Assembly: GCF_014635705.1 (NCBI RefSeq)
Contig: NZ_BMDI01000002.1
Location: 124,001 to 188,000, forward strand
DNA: 64,000 bases
Origin: Oxalicibacterium faecigallinarum
GTDB taxonomy: Bacteria; Pseudomonadota; Gammaproteobacteria; Burkholderiales; Burkholderiaceae_D
Reading direction: 5' to 3'
Within the stretch, counting starts at the first letter, position 1; each line of letters begins with the position of its first letter. The translations under genes were made by a program, and so were the position numbers. This document shows, one piece after another, positions 9,021 to 18,089 of the stretch. Below the pieces are notes generated by a model. That model was given only the letters and a program-made list of their open reading frames with translations. It had not been told where the DNA came from and made no database searches.

Positions 9021-9299
9021 TTAGAGAACGAACTTCACCATCGGATGGCCCGACAGATCGCGATACAGATTGTCGAGCTGTTCGCGGCTGGTGGCGCGGA
9101 CGGTCACGGTCAGCGACAGGTACTTGCCGCCGGACGAAGGACGCATTTCTACTTTGCCGGTATGGAATTCCGGGTCGTGTATGGTCACGACCTCGACAAT
9201 CGCTTGTGAGAAATCGTCGTGCATGATGCCGACCACCTTGATAGGGAAGTCGCTCGGATATTCGATCAGGCTTTCGCTCGGGTCAATTTGTTCTGTCAT
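9021..9299 (-). CDS. ybeD: DUF493/YbeD-family protein
   Basis: A 92-residue protein of the YbeD (DUF493) family, with an ACT-like ferredoxin fold. The [11 protein letters not shown] start, the central [22 protein letters not shown] segment and the C-terminal HPMVKFVL ending are all conserved. Its molecular role is not established; it nearly always sits between a PBP5-type carboxypeptidase gene and lipB, as here, which suggests a link to lipoate or cell-wall metabolism. The ATG at 9299 matches the family length; longer in-frame readings extend into the terminator upstream. Confidence 0.93.
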   Translation of the reverse strand: MTEQIDPSESLIEYPSDFPIKVVGIMHDDFSQAIVEVVTIHDPEFHTGKVEMRPSSGGKYLSLTVTVRATSREQLDNLYRDLSGHPMVKFVL

Positions 9300-9433
9300 G
9301 GCAATCGGTGTAGGGCATGCCGTTGCAACGTGCAAACGGCCAAGTCGACATGATAGCGGGAATGGCGACAGGACGAAGGCGACGTGCCCGGAATCCCGCT
9401 TTTGATTGCTTAAACGGCAACGTGAATTTAAAA

Positions 9434-9470
9434 AAAAACGGCAGGTCGCTTGCACGCACCTGCCGTTTTT
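9434..9470 (-). terminator. Rho-independent terminator after the D-Ala-D-Ala carboxypeptidase
   Basis: Stem ACGGCAGGT/ACCTGCCGT with an 11-base loop, flanked by A and T runs on both sides, lies just after the carboxypeptidase stop. On the minus strand it is followed by nine T. It separates the carboxypeptidase transcript from ybeD-lipB-lipA, at least in part. Confidence 0.88.
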
Positions 9471-9490
9471 GAGGATTGCTTCTGGTGCGA

Positions 9491-10639
9491 TCAGTGCAGC
9501 CAGAGGCGGATCGAATCCAGCGCGCGGCCAAACATGCCGGCTTCGCCAACCTGCTCCAGCGCCACGACAGGCAGTTCTGCAGTGGTGCGGCCGTCGATCT
9601 CGATCTTGAGCGTGCCGACCTTGCTGTTCTTGTCGATCGGTGCAACCAGTGGGTCTTTGCGTTGCAGAACCGGTTTGATCTTGTCTGCCGTGCCTTTCGG
9701 TACCGTGACCCACAGGTCGCGGGTAAAGCCGATCTTCACGCTGTTCTGCGTCCCTTTCCAGACATTCGGCGTTGCGACGGCCTGATCCTTGGCGTACAGA
9801 CGTACTGCATCAAAGTTCAGAAAGCCCCAGTTCAGCAGTTTCTGGCTTTCCTGTGCGCGGGCCTGATCCGAGGTGGTGCCAAGCACGACCGAGATCAGAC
9901 GACGTTCGCCGTTGCCAGCTGGGCGTTTGGCTGTCGAAATCAGACAGAAACCGGCGCCGGTGGTGTAGCCGGTTTTCATGCCGTCCACGGTCGGGTCCAG
10001 CCACAGCAAACGATTGCGGTTTGGCTGCTTGATGTTGTTGTACGTGAACTCCTTGGTGGAGTAATAGGTCGCGAAATACTGCGGATGATCAATCACCAGA
10101 CGCGAAGCCAGAATCGACAGGTCACGCGCGGTCGAATAGTTGGTTTCGCTCGGCAGACCGTGCGGATTGGCAAAGCGCGTCGACGTCATGCCCATGCGTT
10201 CGGCTTCGCGGTTCATCAGCGAAACGAATACGTCTTCGGTGCCGGCCACGGCTTCGGCCAGCGCAACGGCGGCATCGTTGCCGGATTGCACGATCAGCCC
10301 ATAGAGCAGATCGTTGACCGACACAGGCACGCGCGGTTCGATGAACATTTTGGAGCTGCTTGGATCGACGCGCCATGCGTGTTCGGACACGTTGATCATC
10401 TGGTTGAGGTCAAGCTTCTTTTCCTTCAACGCGTTGAATACCACGTAAGCGGTCATCAGCTTGGTCAGCGATGCGGGTTCGATGCGCATATTGGCTTCTT
10501 GCGAAGCCAGAATCTGATTGCTCGTTGCATCGAGCAGCAACCACGATTTGGCGTTGATGGTCGGCGACGGAACAGCTTGAGCAAAGGCGGTGGAAATGGA
10601 GAAGAGTGTGGCGGCAAGCAGCGCAAATAGATTTTTCAT
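9491..10639 (-). CDS. D-alanyl-D-alanine carboxypeptidase (PBP5/6 family)
   Basis: Low-molecular-weight penicillin-binding protein of 382 residues that trims the terminal D-Ala from peptidoglycan pentapeptides in the periplasm. A signal peptide (MKNLFALLAATLFSISTAFAQ) precedes the S11 peptidase domain with the three catalytic motifs SLTK, SGN and KTG, followed by the beta-sandwich PBP5_C domain. The C-terminal GRALDSIRLWLH is an amphipathic helix for inner-membrane anchoring, as in E. coli DacA/DacC. Which paralogue name applies cannot be decided from the window. A strong terminator follows. Confidence 0.96.
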   Translation of the reverse strand: MKNLFALLAATLFSISTAFAQAVPSPTINAKSWLLLDATSNQILASQEANMRIEPASLTKLMTAYVVFNALKEKKLDLNQMINVSEHAWRVDPSSSKMFIEPRVPVSVNDLLYGLIVQSGNDAAVALAEAVAGTEDVFVSLMNREAERMGMTSTRFANPHGLPSETNYSTARDLSILASRLVIDHPQYFATYYSTKEFTYNNIKQPNRNRLLWLDPTVDGMKTGYTTGAGFCLISTAKRPAGNGERRLISVVLGTTSDQARAQESQKLLNWGFLNFDAVRLYAKDQAVATPNVWKGTQNSVKIGFTRDLWVTVPKGTADKIKPVLQRKDPLVAPIDKNSKVGTLKIEIDGRTTAELPVVALEQVGEAGMFGRALDSIRLWLH

Positions 10640-10733
10640 CGGACTTTCTGGAGGCGCATACCGACTGGTATGCGTCGGTGAATAAATAGATGGATAGACA
10701 GGTAAAACAGGGTTTGTCAGAGAGGCGCGCCGG

Positions 10734-11366
10734 TCAGGCCGGGCGGCGCCACATTTGGACTACGTGATTCTTGATATGTTGCAATTTTCGATTGAAAAAA
10801 TGGTCGGAGCCCGGGACAACGAGTACTGGCAAGTCTTGCGGGCGCGCCCACTCGAAAACATTGCTCAGGGGAATTGTGTGGTCCAGTTCGCCGTGAATCA
10901 CAATCGTATCATTCGGCACGGTCGGCAATGGCCATTTTCCCGGCGCAGAGCCGACCAGTACCAGACGCTCTGCCGGTGTTTGTGCTTCTTCCAGTCGTTT
11001 CTGCAGTTGGGTCTGCACAAAAGTGCCGAACGAAAAACCGGCCAGCGCAAACGGCAGATCGGGATACTGTTCGCGTGCGTGTGCCAGCAGTTGTGCCATA
11101 TCGTCGGTTTCGCCACGGCCTTCATCGTATTCGCCGCCCGACTTGCCGACACCGCGGAAATTCATGCGGAATGCGGCATAACCCAAGGTGACAAATGAAC
11201 GTGTCAGCGTATGCACGACCTTGTTGTCCATGGTGCCGCCAAACAGCGGGTGGGGGTGGGCGATCAGGGCGACGCCAACGGGGGGGTTGTCTGCGGGCAG
11301 GTCCAGCGCACATTCAATGAGGCCGGCGACGCCGTCGAGAGAGAAATAGTGGGTTTGCGCGTTCAT
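10734..11366 (-). CDS. Alpha/beta hydrolase of the COG2945 type
   Basis: Cytoplasmic alpha/beta-hydrolase of 210 residues. It shows the oxyanion-hole segment HPHPLFGGTMDNKVV, RGVGKSGGEYDEGRGE, the nucleophile elbow GFSFG, a likely catalytic aspartate in GELDHTIP and histidine in SDHFF. These features fit the small COG2945 family, whose substrates are unknown. The ATG at 11366 gives the family length; it follows the ferredoxin gene by 14 bases, so the two are probably one operon with the VanZ-like and Mla genes upstream. Confidence 0.88.
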   Translation of the reverse strand: MNAQTHYFSLDGVAGLIECALDLPADNPPVGVALIAHPHPLFGGTMDNKVVHTLTRSFVTLGYAAFRMNFRGVGKSGGEYDEGRGETDDMAQLLAHAREQYPDLPFALAGFSFGTFVQTQLQKRLEEAQTPAERLVLVGSAPGKWPLPTVPNDTIVIHGELDHTIPLSNVFEWARPQDLPVLVVPGSDHFFNRKLQHIKNHVVQMWRRPA

Positions 11367-11380
11367 GCGTGATTCCGGGC

Positions 11381-11701
11381 TCAGATGACCAGACGATCGA
11401 CCACGCGACCGTTGACCAGATGTTCGTCGATGATTTCGTCGATATCTTCCTGATCGACGTAGGTGTACCACGTGCCTTGCGGATAGATGACGATGACCGG
11501 GCCGACTTCGCAGCGGCCCAGGCAGCCGGCCTGATTGACACGTACGGCACCGGTTTTGCTGAGGCCGAGGTCCTTGACGCGTGCTTTCAGATGCTGCTGG
11601 GCAGCGGCAGCGCCTTTCTCTGCGCAGCATTCGCGGCCGTCGTCACGCTGGTTCATGCAAATGAACAGATGTTGGCCAAAATGCTGTTTGTTCTCGGTCA
11701 T
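11381..11701 (-). CDS. Thioredoxin-like [2Fe-2S] ferredoxin
   Basis: A 106-residue protein of the thioredoxin-fold [2Fe-2S] ferredoxin family (related to the NuoE C-terminal domain). The cluster ligands are visible as HLFICMNQRDDG-x2-CC near the N-terminus and GCLGRCEVGP further on; the C-terminal half has YPQGTWYTYVDQEDIDEII, typical of the family. It is a soluble electron-transfer protein whose partner is unknown. It is encoded between the VanZ-like and hydrolase genes with short gaps on both sides. Confidence 0.9.
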   Translation of the reverse strand: MTENKQHFGQHLFICMNQRDDGRECCAEKGAAAAQQHLKARVKDLGLSKTGAVRVNQAGCLGRCEVGPVIVIYPQGTWYTYVDQEDIDEIIDEHLVNGRVVDRLVI

Positions 11702-11740
11702 TACGGGGCTCGCGTCAAAGAGCCAAATGATACACCGCCG

Positions 11741-12901
11741 TCAGCTTCGTTTCAGGCGATGCGTGCGGTGAAACAGAAACCAGAAGGCCAGCAACGGCCA
11801 GATCAGGGACAGAAATTGTGCCGCGCCATTGAAGTTGAGGAACTTGCCCTGCACCCAGCTTTCCAGTGTCGCGATGAAGTAGGGATTGGCTGGCGCCACA
11901 TTGATGACGACGAAGGCGATGGCCAGTAGCGTGATCGACAGATAGCGCTGCAGACGTGCCGGTAGCCAGATCAGTACCGCGACCATCACAACGCCGGCCA
12001 GCAAGCCCAGTTGCGCGCCTTCCGATAACCAGGCAAATGCGTTCTGCGGTTTGAAAAGCAGCGCCATGGACAAGGTCTTGACTGCCAATGCGGCTGCCAG
12101 CATGGCGATGACCAACAGGATGCGCGGCGCCTTTTCGCGCAGGATATGAAACCAGGCCAGCAGCGCCGCAGCCGTGCTGCAACTGGTGACCAGAATTTCA
12201 ACTTGCCAGTATTGCGTTGCGGACAGCGGCATGTCGTTTCGCAGCCACGCACTCAAATCGATCGGTGCATCGGTCAGCATCGAAACCCAGTCCGAGATAA
12301 CCGGCAGCAATTGTCCGGTGCCAAACAGATAGCTCTGCGGATAGATTTGTGCCAACGGCCATAAGGCCAGCACCACGATGCCACGACTTGCCTGCGGCGT
12401 GAAAAGACGATGGCGGATGCGACGCAGACCGCTGCGTTCCAGCACCTGATGGTAAGTAAAGGCACCGATGACAGCACCAATCAGAGCGCCCGCGCTGTTG
12501 GTCAGAAAATCAAGATTGGACGTGACACGCGTTGGCAAGAAACTTTGCAGCGCTTCCATCGAACCCGACACCAGAATGCCGAGCAATGCTGCCAGCAGTA
12601 ACGCAGCGACGCCGCGAACGGTCGGATAAAACGCATACACCGCAAGCACGCCAAGTGGCACATAGCCAAGGATGTTGGTGACGACATCAAAGCCGGTCCA
12701 GTAACGCGGCGGTATCTGCTCGAACAGATAGTTTTCGAGCGGAATACCCATGCGTTCCCAGCCTGAAAACGGATACAAGCTGGCATAGATGATCAGCGCC
12801 AGATAGGCAAGCAGCACACCGCGCGCGAAAACCGAAGGTTCGCGCGGCGGTGCGGGTGGCAGCTGCTGGATCAGCGTTTCGGCGGCAGGGTCGCGAGCCA
12901 T
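11741..12901 (-). CDS. VanZ-like multi-helix membrane protein
   Basis: Integral membrane protein of 386 residues. The N-terminal half is a VanZ-like domain: YASLYPFSGWERMG in the first segment, then DVVTNILGYVPLGVLAVYAF and the SGSMEALQSFLPTRVTSNLDFLTNSAGALIGA motif. Further hydrophobic segments follow to the C-terminus, about ten in total. VanZ domains occur in proteins affecting glycopeptide tolerance, but the function of this long betaproteobacterial form is unknown. Its start overlaps the end of the upstream lipoprotein gene by 31 bases, tying it to the Mla-type operon. Confidence 0.85.
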   Translation of the reverse strand: MARDPAAETLIQQLPPAPPREPSVFARGVLLAYLALIIYASLYPFSGWERMGIPLENYLFEQIPPRYWTGFDVVTNILGYVPLGVLAVYAFYPTVRGVAALLLAALLGILVSGSMEALQSFLPTRVTSNLDFLTNSAGALIGAVIGAFTYHQVLERSGLRRIRHRLFTPQASRGIVVLALWPLAQIYPQSYLFGTGQLLPVISDWVSMLTDAPIDLSAWLRNDMPLSATQYWQVEILVTSCSTAAALLAWFHILREKAPRILLVIAMLAAALAVKTLSMALLFKPQNAFAWLSEGAQLGLLAGVVMVAVLIWLPARLQRYLSITLLAIAFVVINVAPANPYFIATLESWVQGKFLNFNGAAQFLSLIWPLLAFWFLFHRTHRLKRS

Positions 12902-13488
12902 GTGCTCATGTCAGCAATGACGGCATCGCTGGCGGCGGCCAAAGCAGCCGCGCCACCTTGTGCGTCAGCGGATGACGACGGGACTTTATGCATGAACATT
13001 TTCTGCGCGCGCAGAACACGGCCGTCAAATAGCGAGGCACGAACAGCAACTTCGCCATGATTCTTCGACGCGCTGTCGAAACGCTGCGAAAACTCATCGA
13101 TGTCCAGCCGAAGCGTCGGCAGGTTGATCGCACCGTCGGAGGCCGCGATCACGGTACCGCCGGCGCGACTCAGGCTGGCTTTCAAGCGTTGTGCAAACAA
13201 CTGGGCGGGCGGCATGCTCCAGCGACTGGCCGAGTACGCGCGTGGTTGCAGATCGTTGGCATAGTCAAGGCGATAGAACATCATCTGGCTATCAAGCCAT
13301 GCCGGTGCCTGCACATCGGCCAGACTGATGGCCGGCAGGGTTGTGGCCGTCGTCGCTTGTGTACGGACAGGGCCCAGGTCAAGCAGTGTGGTGCGTGGCA
13401 CATCACTGGCGCAACCAGCCAGTGCAGCGCTCAGCAGACAGACAATCGACAGGCGGCGTAACTGCATCGTGGTGTGTGTTGAAAACAT
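12871..13488 (-). CDS. ABC-transport auxiliary lipoprotein (PqiC/MlaD-associated)
   Basis: Outer-membrane-type lipoprotein of 205 residues with a lipobox LSAALAGC about 30 residues from the start and the ABC_trans_aux (PqiC/YmbA-like) layout: DLGPVR, then a pairwise YRLDYANDLQPRAYSASRWSMPPAQL motif. The C-terminal part has the conserved VAVRASLFDGRVLRAQKMF strand. Such lipoproteins sit next to MCE transporters and may complete a lipid bridge at the outer membrane. The ATG at 13488 has AAGGA eight bases upstream. It follows the MCE gene by 31 bases. Confidence 0.9.
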   Translation of the reverse strand: MFSTHTTMQLRRLSIVCLLSAALAGCASDVPRTTLLDLGPVRTQATTATTLPAISLADVQAPAWLDSQMMFYRLDYANDLQPRAYSASRWSMPPAQLFAQRLKASLSRAGGTVIAASDGAINLPTLRLDIDEFSQRFDSASKNHGEVAVRASLFDGRVLRAQKMFMHKVPSSSADAQGGAAALAAASDAVIADMSTWLATLPPKR

Positions 13489-13519
13489 CGTCGAGATCCT
13501 TCCCAGATGACCGTACATG

Positions 13520-14449
13520 TTATGGAGCCCTGAAGCCGGGTTCGCCCGGTCCCGGTTGTGGCGCACCGTTGCCGAACAGAATGCTTTGCGGCCGCTGATT
13601 GAAATTTTCCAGAGTGCGATTGAGGGCGCGCATCGAGGTCTTGGTTTCATTGATGAGCGGCACGGCCTGATATTCGATGACCGAAGCAGCCGAGCCGACA
13701 TTGTCGACCGCGCCGCTGAAGCCGGCCAGCGGACCATCCTCGGCGTTCAGTCTGGTTGCAAAGGTATTCAGGTTGCCGGTCAGGACGGTAGCGTCATCCG
13801 ACAGTTTGTTGAGCGAAATGACCATTTGATTCGCATTGCGCGTCAGCGCCGGGAATTCATCCAGTGCCGGTTGCAATTTATCCGGGATGGTAGCGATTTT
13901 GTCGGCAGCTTCGCTGACATCCGTAAAGGCGGCAATCATCTTCTTCTGGTTGTCATCGGAGAGGAAGGTGTTGAGTTTCTGTGCAACTTCCTCTGTCTGT
14001 CTCAGGATCGCCAGTCCCCGCAACTGCAGCGTGTCGAGCAGGCCGGGGCGCAATTCAATGCGTGCCACCTTGTTTTTCGATGATGGCAGCAAGGTGGGAT
14101 CCCTGCCGGTGTCATCCAGTTGGACGTACGCCAGACCGGTGACGCCCTGGTAACTCAGGGTGGCAAAAGTCGAATTGGTAATCGGCGTGTTCTTGGAGAC
14201 GCCAAAGCGGATCAGGATGCGGCCCGGTTGTTCCGGATCGAACAGAACCTCGTTGACGCGTCCGACATCCAGTCCGCGATACCGCACGGCGGCTTGCGGA
14301 TTGAGTCCGGGAACAGACAGATTGGTGGCGATTTCGTAGGGAATGCGTTCTTCGCGATCGCGGTTGAACCACATCGCAATCAGCGCGGCGGCAATCAGCA
14401 GCGCGATCGTAAAGATCCCGGCCATCAGTGCATGAGCTTTATTTTCCAT
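13520..14449 (-). CDS. MCE/MlaD-family lipid transport protein
   Basis: Periplasmic substrate-binding subunit of an Mla-type transporter, 309 residues. One N-terminal transmembrane helix (ALMAGIFTIALLIAAALIAMW) is followed by a single MCE domain (IATNLSVPGLNPQAAVRYRGLDVGRVNEV to about residue 120), then a long helical C-terminal region (TEEVAQKLNTFLSDD and onward) and a Pro-rich tail. The long helical segment is like that of PqiB/LetB-side or YrbD-like proteins with a lipid-conducting tube. It is encoded between the ATPase and the auxiliary lipoprotein. Confidence 0.93.
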   Translation of the reverse strand: MENKAHALMAGIFTIALLIAAALIAMWFNRDREERIPYEIATNLSVPGLNPQAAVRYRGLDVGRVNEVLFDPEQPGRILIRFGVSKNTPITNSTFATLSYQGVTGLAYVQLDDTGRDPTLLPSSKNKVARIELRPGLLDTLQLRGLAILRQTEEVAQKLNTFLSDDNQKKMIAAFTDVSEAADKIATIPDKLQPALDEFPALTRNANQMVISLNKLSDDATVLTGNLNTFATRLNAEDGPLAGFSGAVDNVGSAASVIEYQAVPLINETKTSMRALNRTLENFNQRPQSILFGNGAPQPGPGEPGFRAP

Positions 14450-14475
14450 GATGCGTTTCCATAATGCGCTGCCAG

Positions 14476-15306
14476 TTATTCGTGCTCTTTCTTATATTCC
14501 TGATTCTCCGGCAACGCCTCAAATGCGCGCTGCCCGCGTTCACCGCGGAAGAAGGTTTCAATGAACGGATGCTTGAACTCCACCACCTTGTCCGGCGCGC
14601 AATACGCGATGATATGCTTGTCAGCCAGTACCGCGACGCGCGATGACAGCGCAAACAGCGTATCGAGATCGTGCGTCACCATGACCACGGTCAGCTTCAT
14701 TTCGTGGTGCAGTTCGCGGATCAGATCGACAAAGCTTTCCGAGGCATTCGGATCCAGACCAGCGGTCGGTTCGTCCAGAAAAACGAGGTCCGGATCGAGC
14801 GCCAGAGCACGTGCCAATGCGACACGCTTGATCATGCCGCCAGACAGATCGGACGGCATCTTGCGCGCATGTTCGGGGCCGATCCCTGCCATCTGCAATT
14901 TCAGCAACGCCGCGTCGCGCACCACTTCCTTGGGCAGCACGCGCAGTTCGCGCAATGGCTGTGCCACGTTATCGAATACGGTCAGCGCCGAGAACAAGGC
15001 ACCGTGCTGAAACAGCATGCCCCAGCGCGCGCGCAATTGTTGCAGGTGGTCGCTACTGATGCGATTGATCTCTTCGCCAAACACGCGCACCGAGCCGGCT
15101 GCGGGTCGCGTCAGCCCCAGCATCTGACGCAGCAGGACTGTCTTGCCGGAGCCTGAACCGCCTACCAACGAAACGATCTCGCCGCGATGAATGGTCAGGT
15201 TCAAATCCTGATGCACAACCGTATCGCCAAATTGCGTACGCAGGTTCTCGATCTCGATGATCGGCTCTTTCCCTTCCTTGGGCTCAATCGGATCGCATTC
15301 GTTCAA
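14476..15306 (-). CDS. ABC transporter ATPase of an Mla-type system
   Basis: MlaF-like ATPase of 276 residues that powers lipid movement through the MCE system from the cytoplasmic face. Walker A GGSGSGKTV, signature LSGGMIKRVALARALA, Walker B LVFLDEPTAGLD and switch histidine VTHDLDTL are all present; the LSGGM signature and the Walker A valine are typical of the Mla/Ttg2 group. Its start overlaps the permease stop by four bases (ATGA), so translation is coupled. Confidence 0.95.
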   Translation of the reverse strand: MNECDPIEPKEGKEPIIEIENLRTQFGDTVVHQDLNLTIHRGEIVSLVGGSGSGKTVLLRQMLGLTRPAAGSVRVFGEEINRISSDHLQQLRARWGMLFQHGALFSALTVFDNVAQPLRELRVLPKEVVRDAALLKLQMAGIGPEHARKMPSDLSGGMIKRVALARALALDPDLVFLDEPTAGLDPNASESFVDLIRELHHEMKLTVVMVTHDLDTLFALSSRVAVLADKHIIAYCAPDKVVEFKHPFIETFFRGERGQRAFEALPENQEYKKEHE

Positions 15307-16427
15307 AATCCGACCCCCGTGAAAATGATGGCAAACACAGCGTCGGCCAGAATCACGATTGTGATGGCCGTGACAACCGAGATCGTGGTGCCCTGCCCCA
15401 GACTTTCGGTATTGGCCTTGATGCGCAGACCAAAGTGACAGGCCACCAACGCGATCAGACCGCCAAAGACTACGCCTTTGCCAAGGCCGATCCAGTAATT
15501 GGCAAGCGGCACAGCGTCCGGCAGTTCGCGCAGAAAATATTTGTAGCTCATGCCGAGTTCCAGATTGGCGGCCACCATGCCACCGATCAGGGCCATTGCG
15601 TCGGTCCAGACGACCAACAGCGGCATCGATATCGCCAGCGCGATGACCTTGGGCAGGATCAGCCGGAAACCGTGTGGCATGCCCATTACCAGCATGGCAT
15701 CCAGTTCTTCCGTCACACGCATCACGCCAAGTTGCGCCGTAATCGAAGATCCGGAGCGGCCGGCCACCAGAATCGCTGCCAGCAGCGGCCCGAGTTCACG
15801 GATGACTGCCATGCCAAGAATATTGACCAGATAGATGTCGCCGCCAAACTGGTGCAGTTGCTGTGCTGACAGATAGGAGAGCACCACGCCAATCAGAAAG
15901 CCGACCAGTGCCGTGATGCCGAGTGCCTGATAACCGGTATGAAAGATGTTGGCGGAAATTTCTTTCCATGGTCCGCGTTGCGGCTGACGCAAGAAGCGGC
16001 CGAAATCGATGGTCAGTTGACCGATCAGTGTCACGAAGCCAAGCAGGTGATCGACCAGATTCAGCTTGCGCTGCAGTATGGCGTCCAGCGAATACCAATG
16101 CTTCTTCTGCGCCTTGCGCATATCGAGCGTGCCGGTTTCTTCCAGACGTTCGAAAAAATCCTCGTGTTGCGGTGCCAGTTTCAAATCGGTCGGACGTTGC
16201 TTGCCCCATGCGTTCCACAGCAATTGCGCACCGATGTAATCCAGCGCCTCGATCTGCGATAGATCCCAGTGTTGCGTTTTGGACGAGCCAGCGGTCTTCA
16301 ACGCGAGGTTGATGCGCGCCATGGTTTGCGGTTCTGTCAGCGCACGCACATGCCACGACCCACTGGCGGTCGCAGTGGCGTGGTCGTCCTGACTAAGGCC
16401 AAGGGAAGGGGCAACGTGATCGGGCAT
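15303..16427 (-). CDS. MlaE-family permease with N-terminal STAS domain
   Basis: Inner-membrane permease of about 374 residues. The first 110 residues form a STAS-like domain (HWDLSQIEALDYIGAQLLWNAWG), which in E. coli is a separate protein (MlaB). The MlaE domain follows: HTGYQALGITALVGFLIGVVLSYLSAQQL, then GPLLAAILVAGRSGSSITAQLGVMRVTEELDAM, the family hallmark. The first gene of the operon permease-ATPase-MCE-lipoprotein-VanZ. The start is uncertain: ATG at 16427 is favoured, with GTG at 16463 possible. The operon diverges from birA with about 100 bases between. Confidence 0.92.
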   Translation of the reverse strand: MPDHVAPSLGLSQDDHATATASGSWHVRALTEPQTMARINLALKTAGSSKTQHWDLSQIEALDYIGAQLLWNAWGKQRPTDLKLAPQHEDFFERLEETGTLDMRKAQKKHWYSLDAILQRKLNLVDHLLGFVTLIGQLTIDFGRFLRQPQRGPWKEISANIFHTGYQALGITALVGFLIGVVLSYLSAQQLHQFGGDIYLVNILGMAVIRELGPLLAAILVAGRSGSSITAQLGVMRVTEELDAMLVMGMPHGFRLILPKVIALAISMPLLVVWTDAMALIGGMVAANLELGMSYKYFLRELPDAVPLANYWIGLGKGVVFGGLIALVACHFGLRIKANTESLGQGTTISVVTAITIVILADAVFAIIFTGVGF

Positions 16428-16528
16428 GCGGCCAAGTGTAAGGGAGAAACATTTCTTCGTCACGTGCGTTGCCGCACGGACGCATCTGTCTGCGTTGTGT
16501 CATCAGGCCGCTCGGCTACAATGCGCAC

Positions 16529-17320
16529 ATGCAAGCTCTCCCTGATTCTGTGCGCGTGGCCACGCTGGCCGGACTGGCGGCACGCGATGTCGCGATCGAA
16601 ATCGTTGCCGAAACCGGTTCCACCAACGCGGATCTGTTGGCGCGTGCCACGACACTCGCACAGCCGACAGTGCGTTGGGCCCTGCAGCAGACGGCGGGCA
16701 AAGGTCGTGCGGGGCGCGCATGGCTTGCGCCCGAAAACGGTGCATTGACCTTTTCACTGGCATGGAAACTGGCCTTGCCTTTGCAGGCGTTGAGCGGCTT
16801 GTCGTTGGCAATTGGCTGCGTGGTGTCGCAACAATTGAATACATTTGGTCTTGATACCCGATTGAAATGGCCTAACGATGTATTGCGTCATGGTGCGAAA
16901 CTGGGCGGCGTGCTGATCGAAACGGCGGTCGATCGCAATGATCGCAATGCAGTGTGGGTCGTGATCGGTGTTGGTATCAATCTGGCGCGTTCGGGCGAGC
17001 TGAGTCAGACACTTTCCCGTGCCGTGGCCGATGCCAGCGATGTTGATTACGACAGGGAAGAATGGATGGGCGCGTTGCTGGGTGGTTTGAGCGCGATGCT
17101 GCAACAGTTTGAACGTGACGGGTTTGCTGCATTCGTGGCGCGGTGGAATGCACTGGATGCGTATGCCGGACAGGATGTGAAGATCGTGGATCAGGGCCGT
17201 GTCTTATATCAGGGGCAGGCAGCGGGTGTCGATGCGGAAGGACGTCTGCTGCTGGATACGCCAGAGGGTCAAGTGGCCGTGATCGCTGGCGATGTCTCGT
17301 TGCGCATGGCGGAGGATTGA
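16529..17320 (+). CDS. birA: Biotin-[acetyl-CoA-carboxylase] ligase (class I)
   Basis: Biotin protein ligase (263 residues) that activates biotin with ATP and attaches it to the carrier protein of acetyl-CoA carboxylase. The biotinyl-AMP loop is seen as KGRAGRAW, with AETGSTNADLL before and LKWPNDV, GGVLIE and IGVGINL after; a C-terminal SH3-like domain follows. There is no N-terminal helix-turn-helix, so it cannot repress a biotin operon as E. coli BirA does. The ATG at 16529 removes a 20-residue upstream extension of unlikely character. coaX starts four bases after its stop. Confidence 0.96.
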   Translation: MQALPDSVRVATLAGLAARDVAIEIVAETGSTNADLLARATTLAQPTVRWALQQTAGKGRAGRAWLAPENGALTFSLAWKLALPLQALSGLSLAIGCVVSQQLNTFGLDTRLKWPNDVLRHGAKLGGVLIETAVDRNDRNAVWVVIGVGINLARSGELSQTLSRAVADASDVDYDREEWMGALLGGLSAMLQQFERDGFAAFVARWNALDAYAGQDVKIVDQGRVLYQGQAAGVDAEGRLLLDTPEGQVAVIAGDVSLRMAED

Positions 17321-17324
17321 GAGC

Positions 17325-18089
17325 ATGTTGTTACTGATCGATGCCGGTAATACCCGTGTGAAATGGGCGCTGGTGGATGCTTCGCTTTCTGATCAGCCAG
17401 GAAAATGGGACGCCGCAGGCAGTGTGTCGCATGCTGAACTGCCTTCCGTGCAAGCGATCTGGGCGCATGCGGCGATCGGGCGCGTACTGATCGCCAATGT
17501 GGCTGGCACAGCCTTGCGACAGGCCTTGCAGGAAGTGCTGAATACAGTGTTGGAGCCGCACGTGCCGGTTGAGTGGTTTGCTTCTTCCGCTGAGCGTGCA
17601 GGTGTGCGCAATCGTTATCGCAATCCCGCGCAACTGGGTTGTGATCGGTTTGCCGCAGCCATCGGAGCGCGGGCAATGCGGCCGGATGAATCCCTGATCG
17701 TGGCGACTTGCGGGACGGCAACGACGATCGATGCGGTGTCCGCAGATGGTGTGTTCGTTGGTGGCATGATTTTGCCGGGGATCGCTTTGATGACCGCGTC
17801 ATTGGCACAGCATACGGCGCAGTTGCCGCAAGTTGCCTTGCAAACGCATGCCCAGCCTTTTGCCGATCATACGGATGCGGCGATCGTCAGTGGCTGCCTG
17901 ATGGCGCAAACTGGTGCGATTGAGCGCGCAGTGACGGCGCTGCGCAATGAGACGCGCGCAGAGAACGTGACTTGCATTCTGGCGGGCGGCGCGGCAGACT
18001 TGATCGCCCCCCAATTGTCGATTCCGTTCGAACGCATCGATAATCTGGTTTTGATTGGTCTGCAAACGGTAGCGACTTCCTCATGCTGA
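17325..18089 (+). CDS. coaX: Type III pantothenate kinase
   Basis: First enzyme of coenzyme A synthesis from pantothenate, in the CoaX form (254 residues), which is not inhibited by CoA. Hallmarks are the N-terminal phosphate loop DAGNTRVKWAL, the pantothenate-site GCDRFAAAIGAR, and the second phosphate motif ATCGTATTIDAV, then GGMILPGI. The start ATG at 17325 has GGAGG inside the birA end as ribosome-binding site, so translation follows from birA. Its end overlaps the SPOR gene by seven bases. Confidence 0.97.
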   Translation: MLLLIDAGNTRVKWALVDASLSDQPGKWDAAGSVSHAELPSVQAIWAHAAIGRVLIANVAGTALRQALQEVLNTVLEPHVPVEWFASSAERAGVRNRYRNPAQLGCDRFAAAIGARAMRPDESLIVATCGTATTIDAVSADGVFVGGMILPGIALMTASLAQHTAQLPQVALQTHAQPFADHTDAAIVSGCLMAQTGAIERAVTALRNETRAENVTCILAGGAADLIAPQLSIPFERIDNLVLIGLQTVATSSC

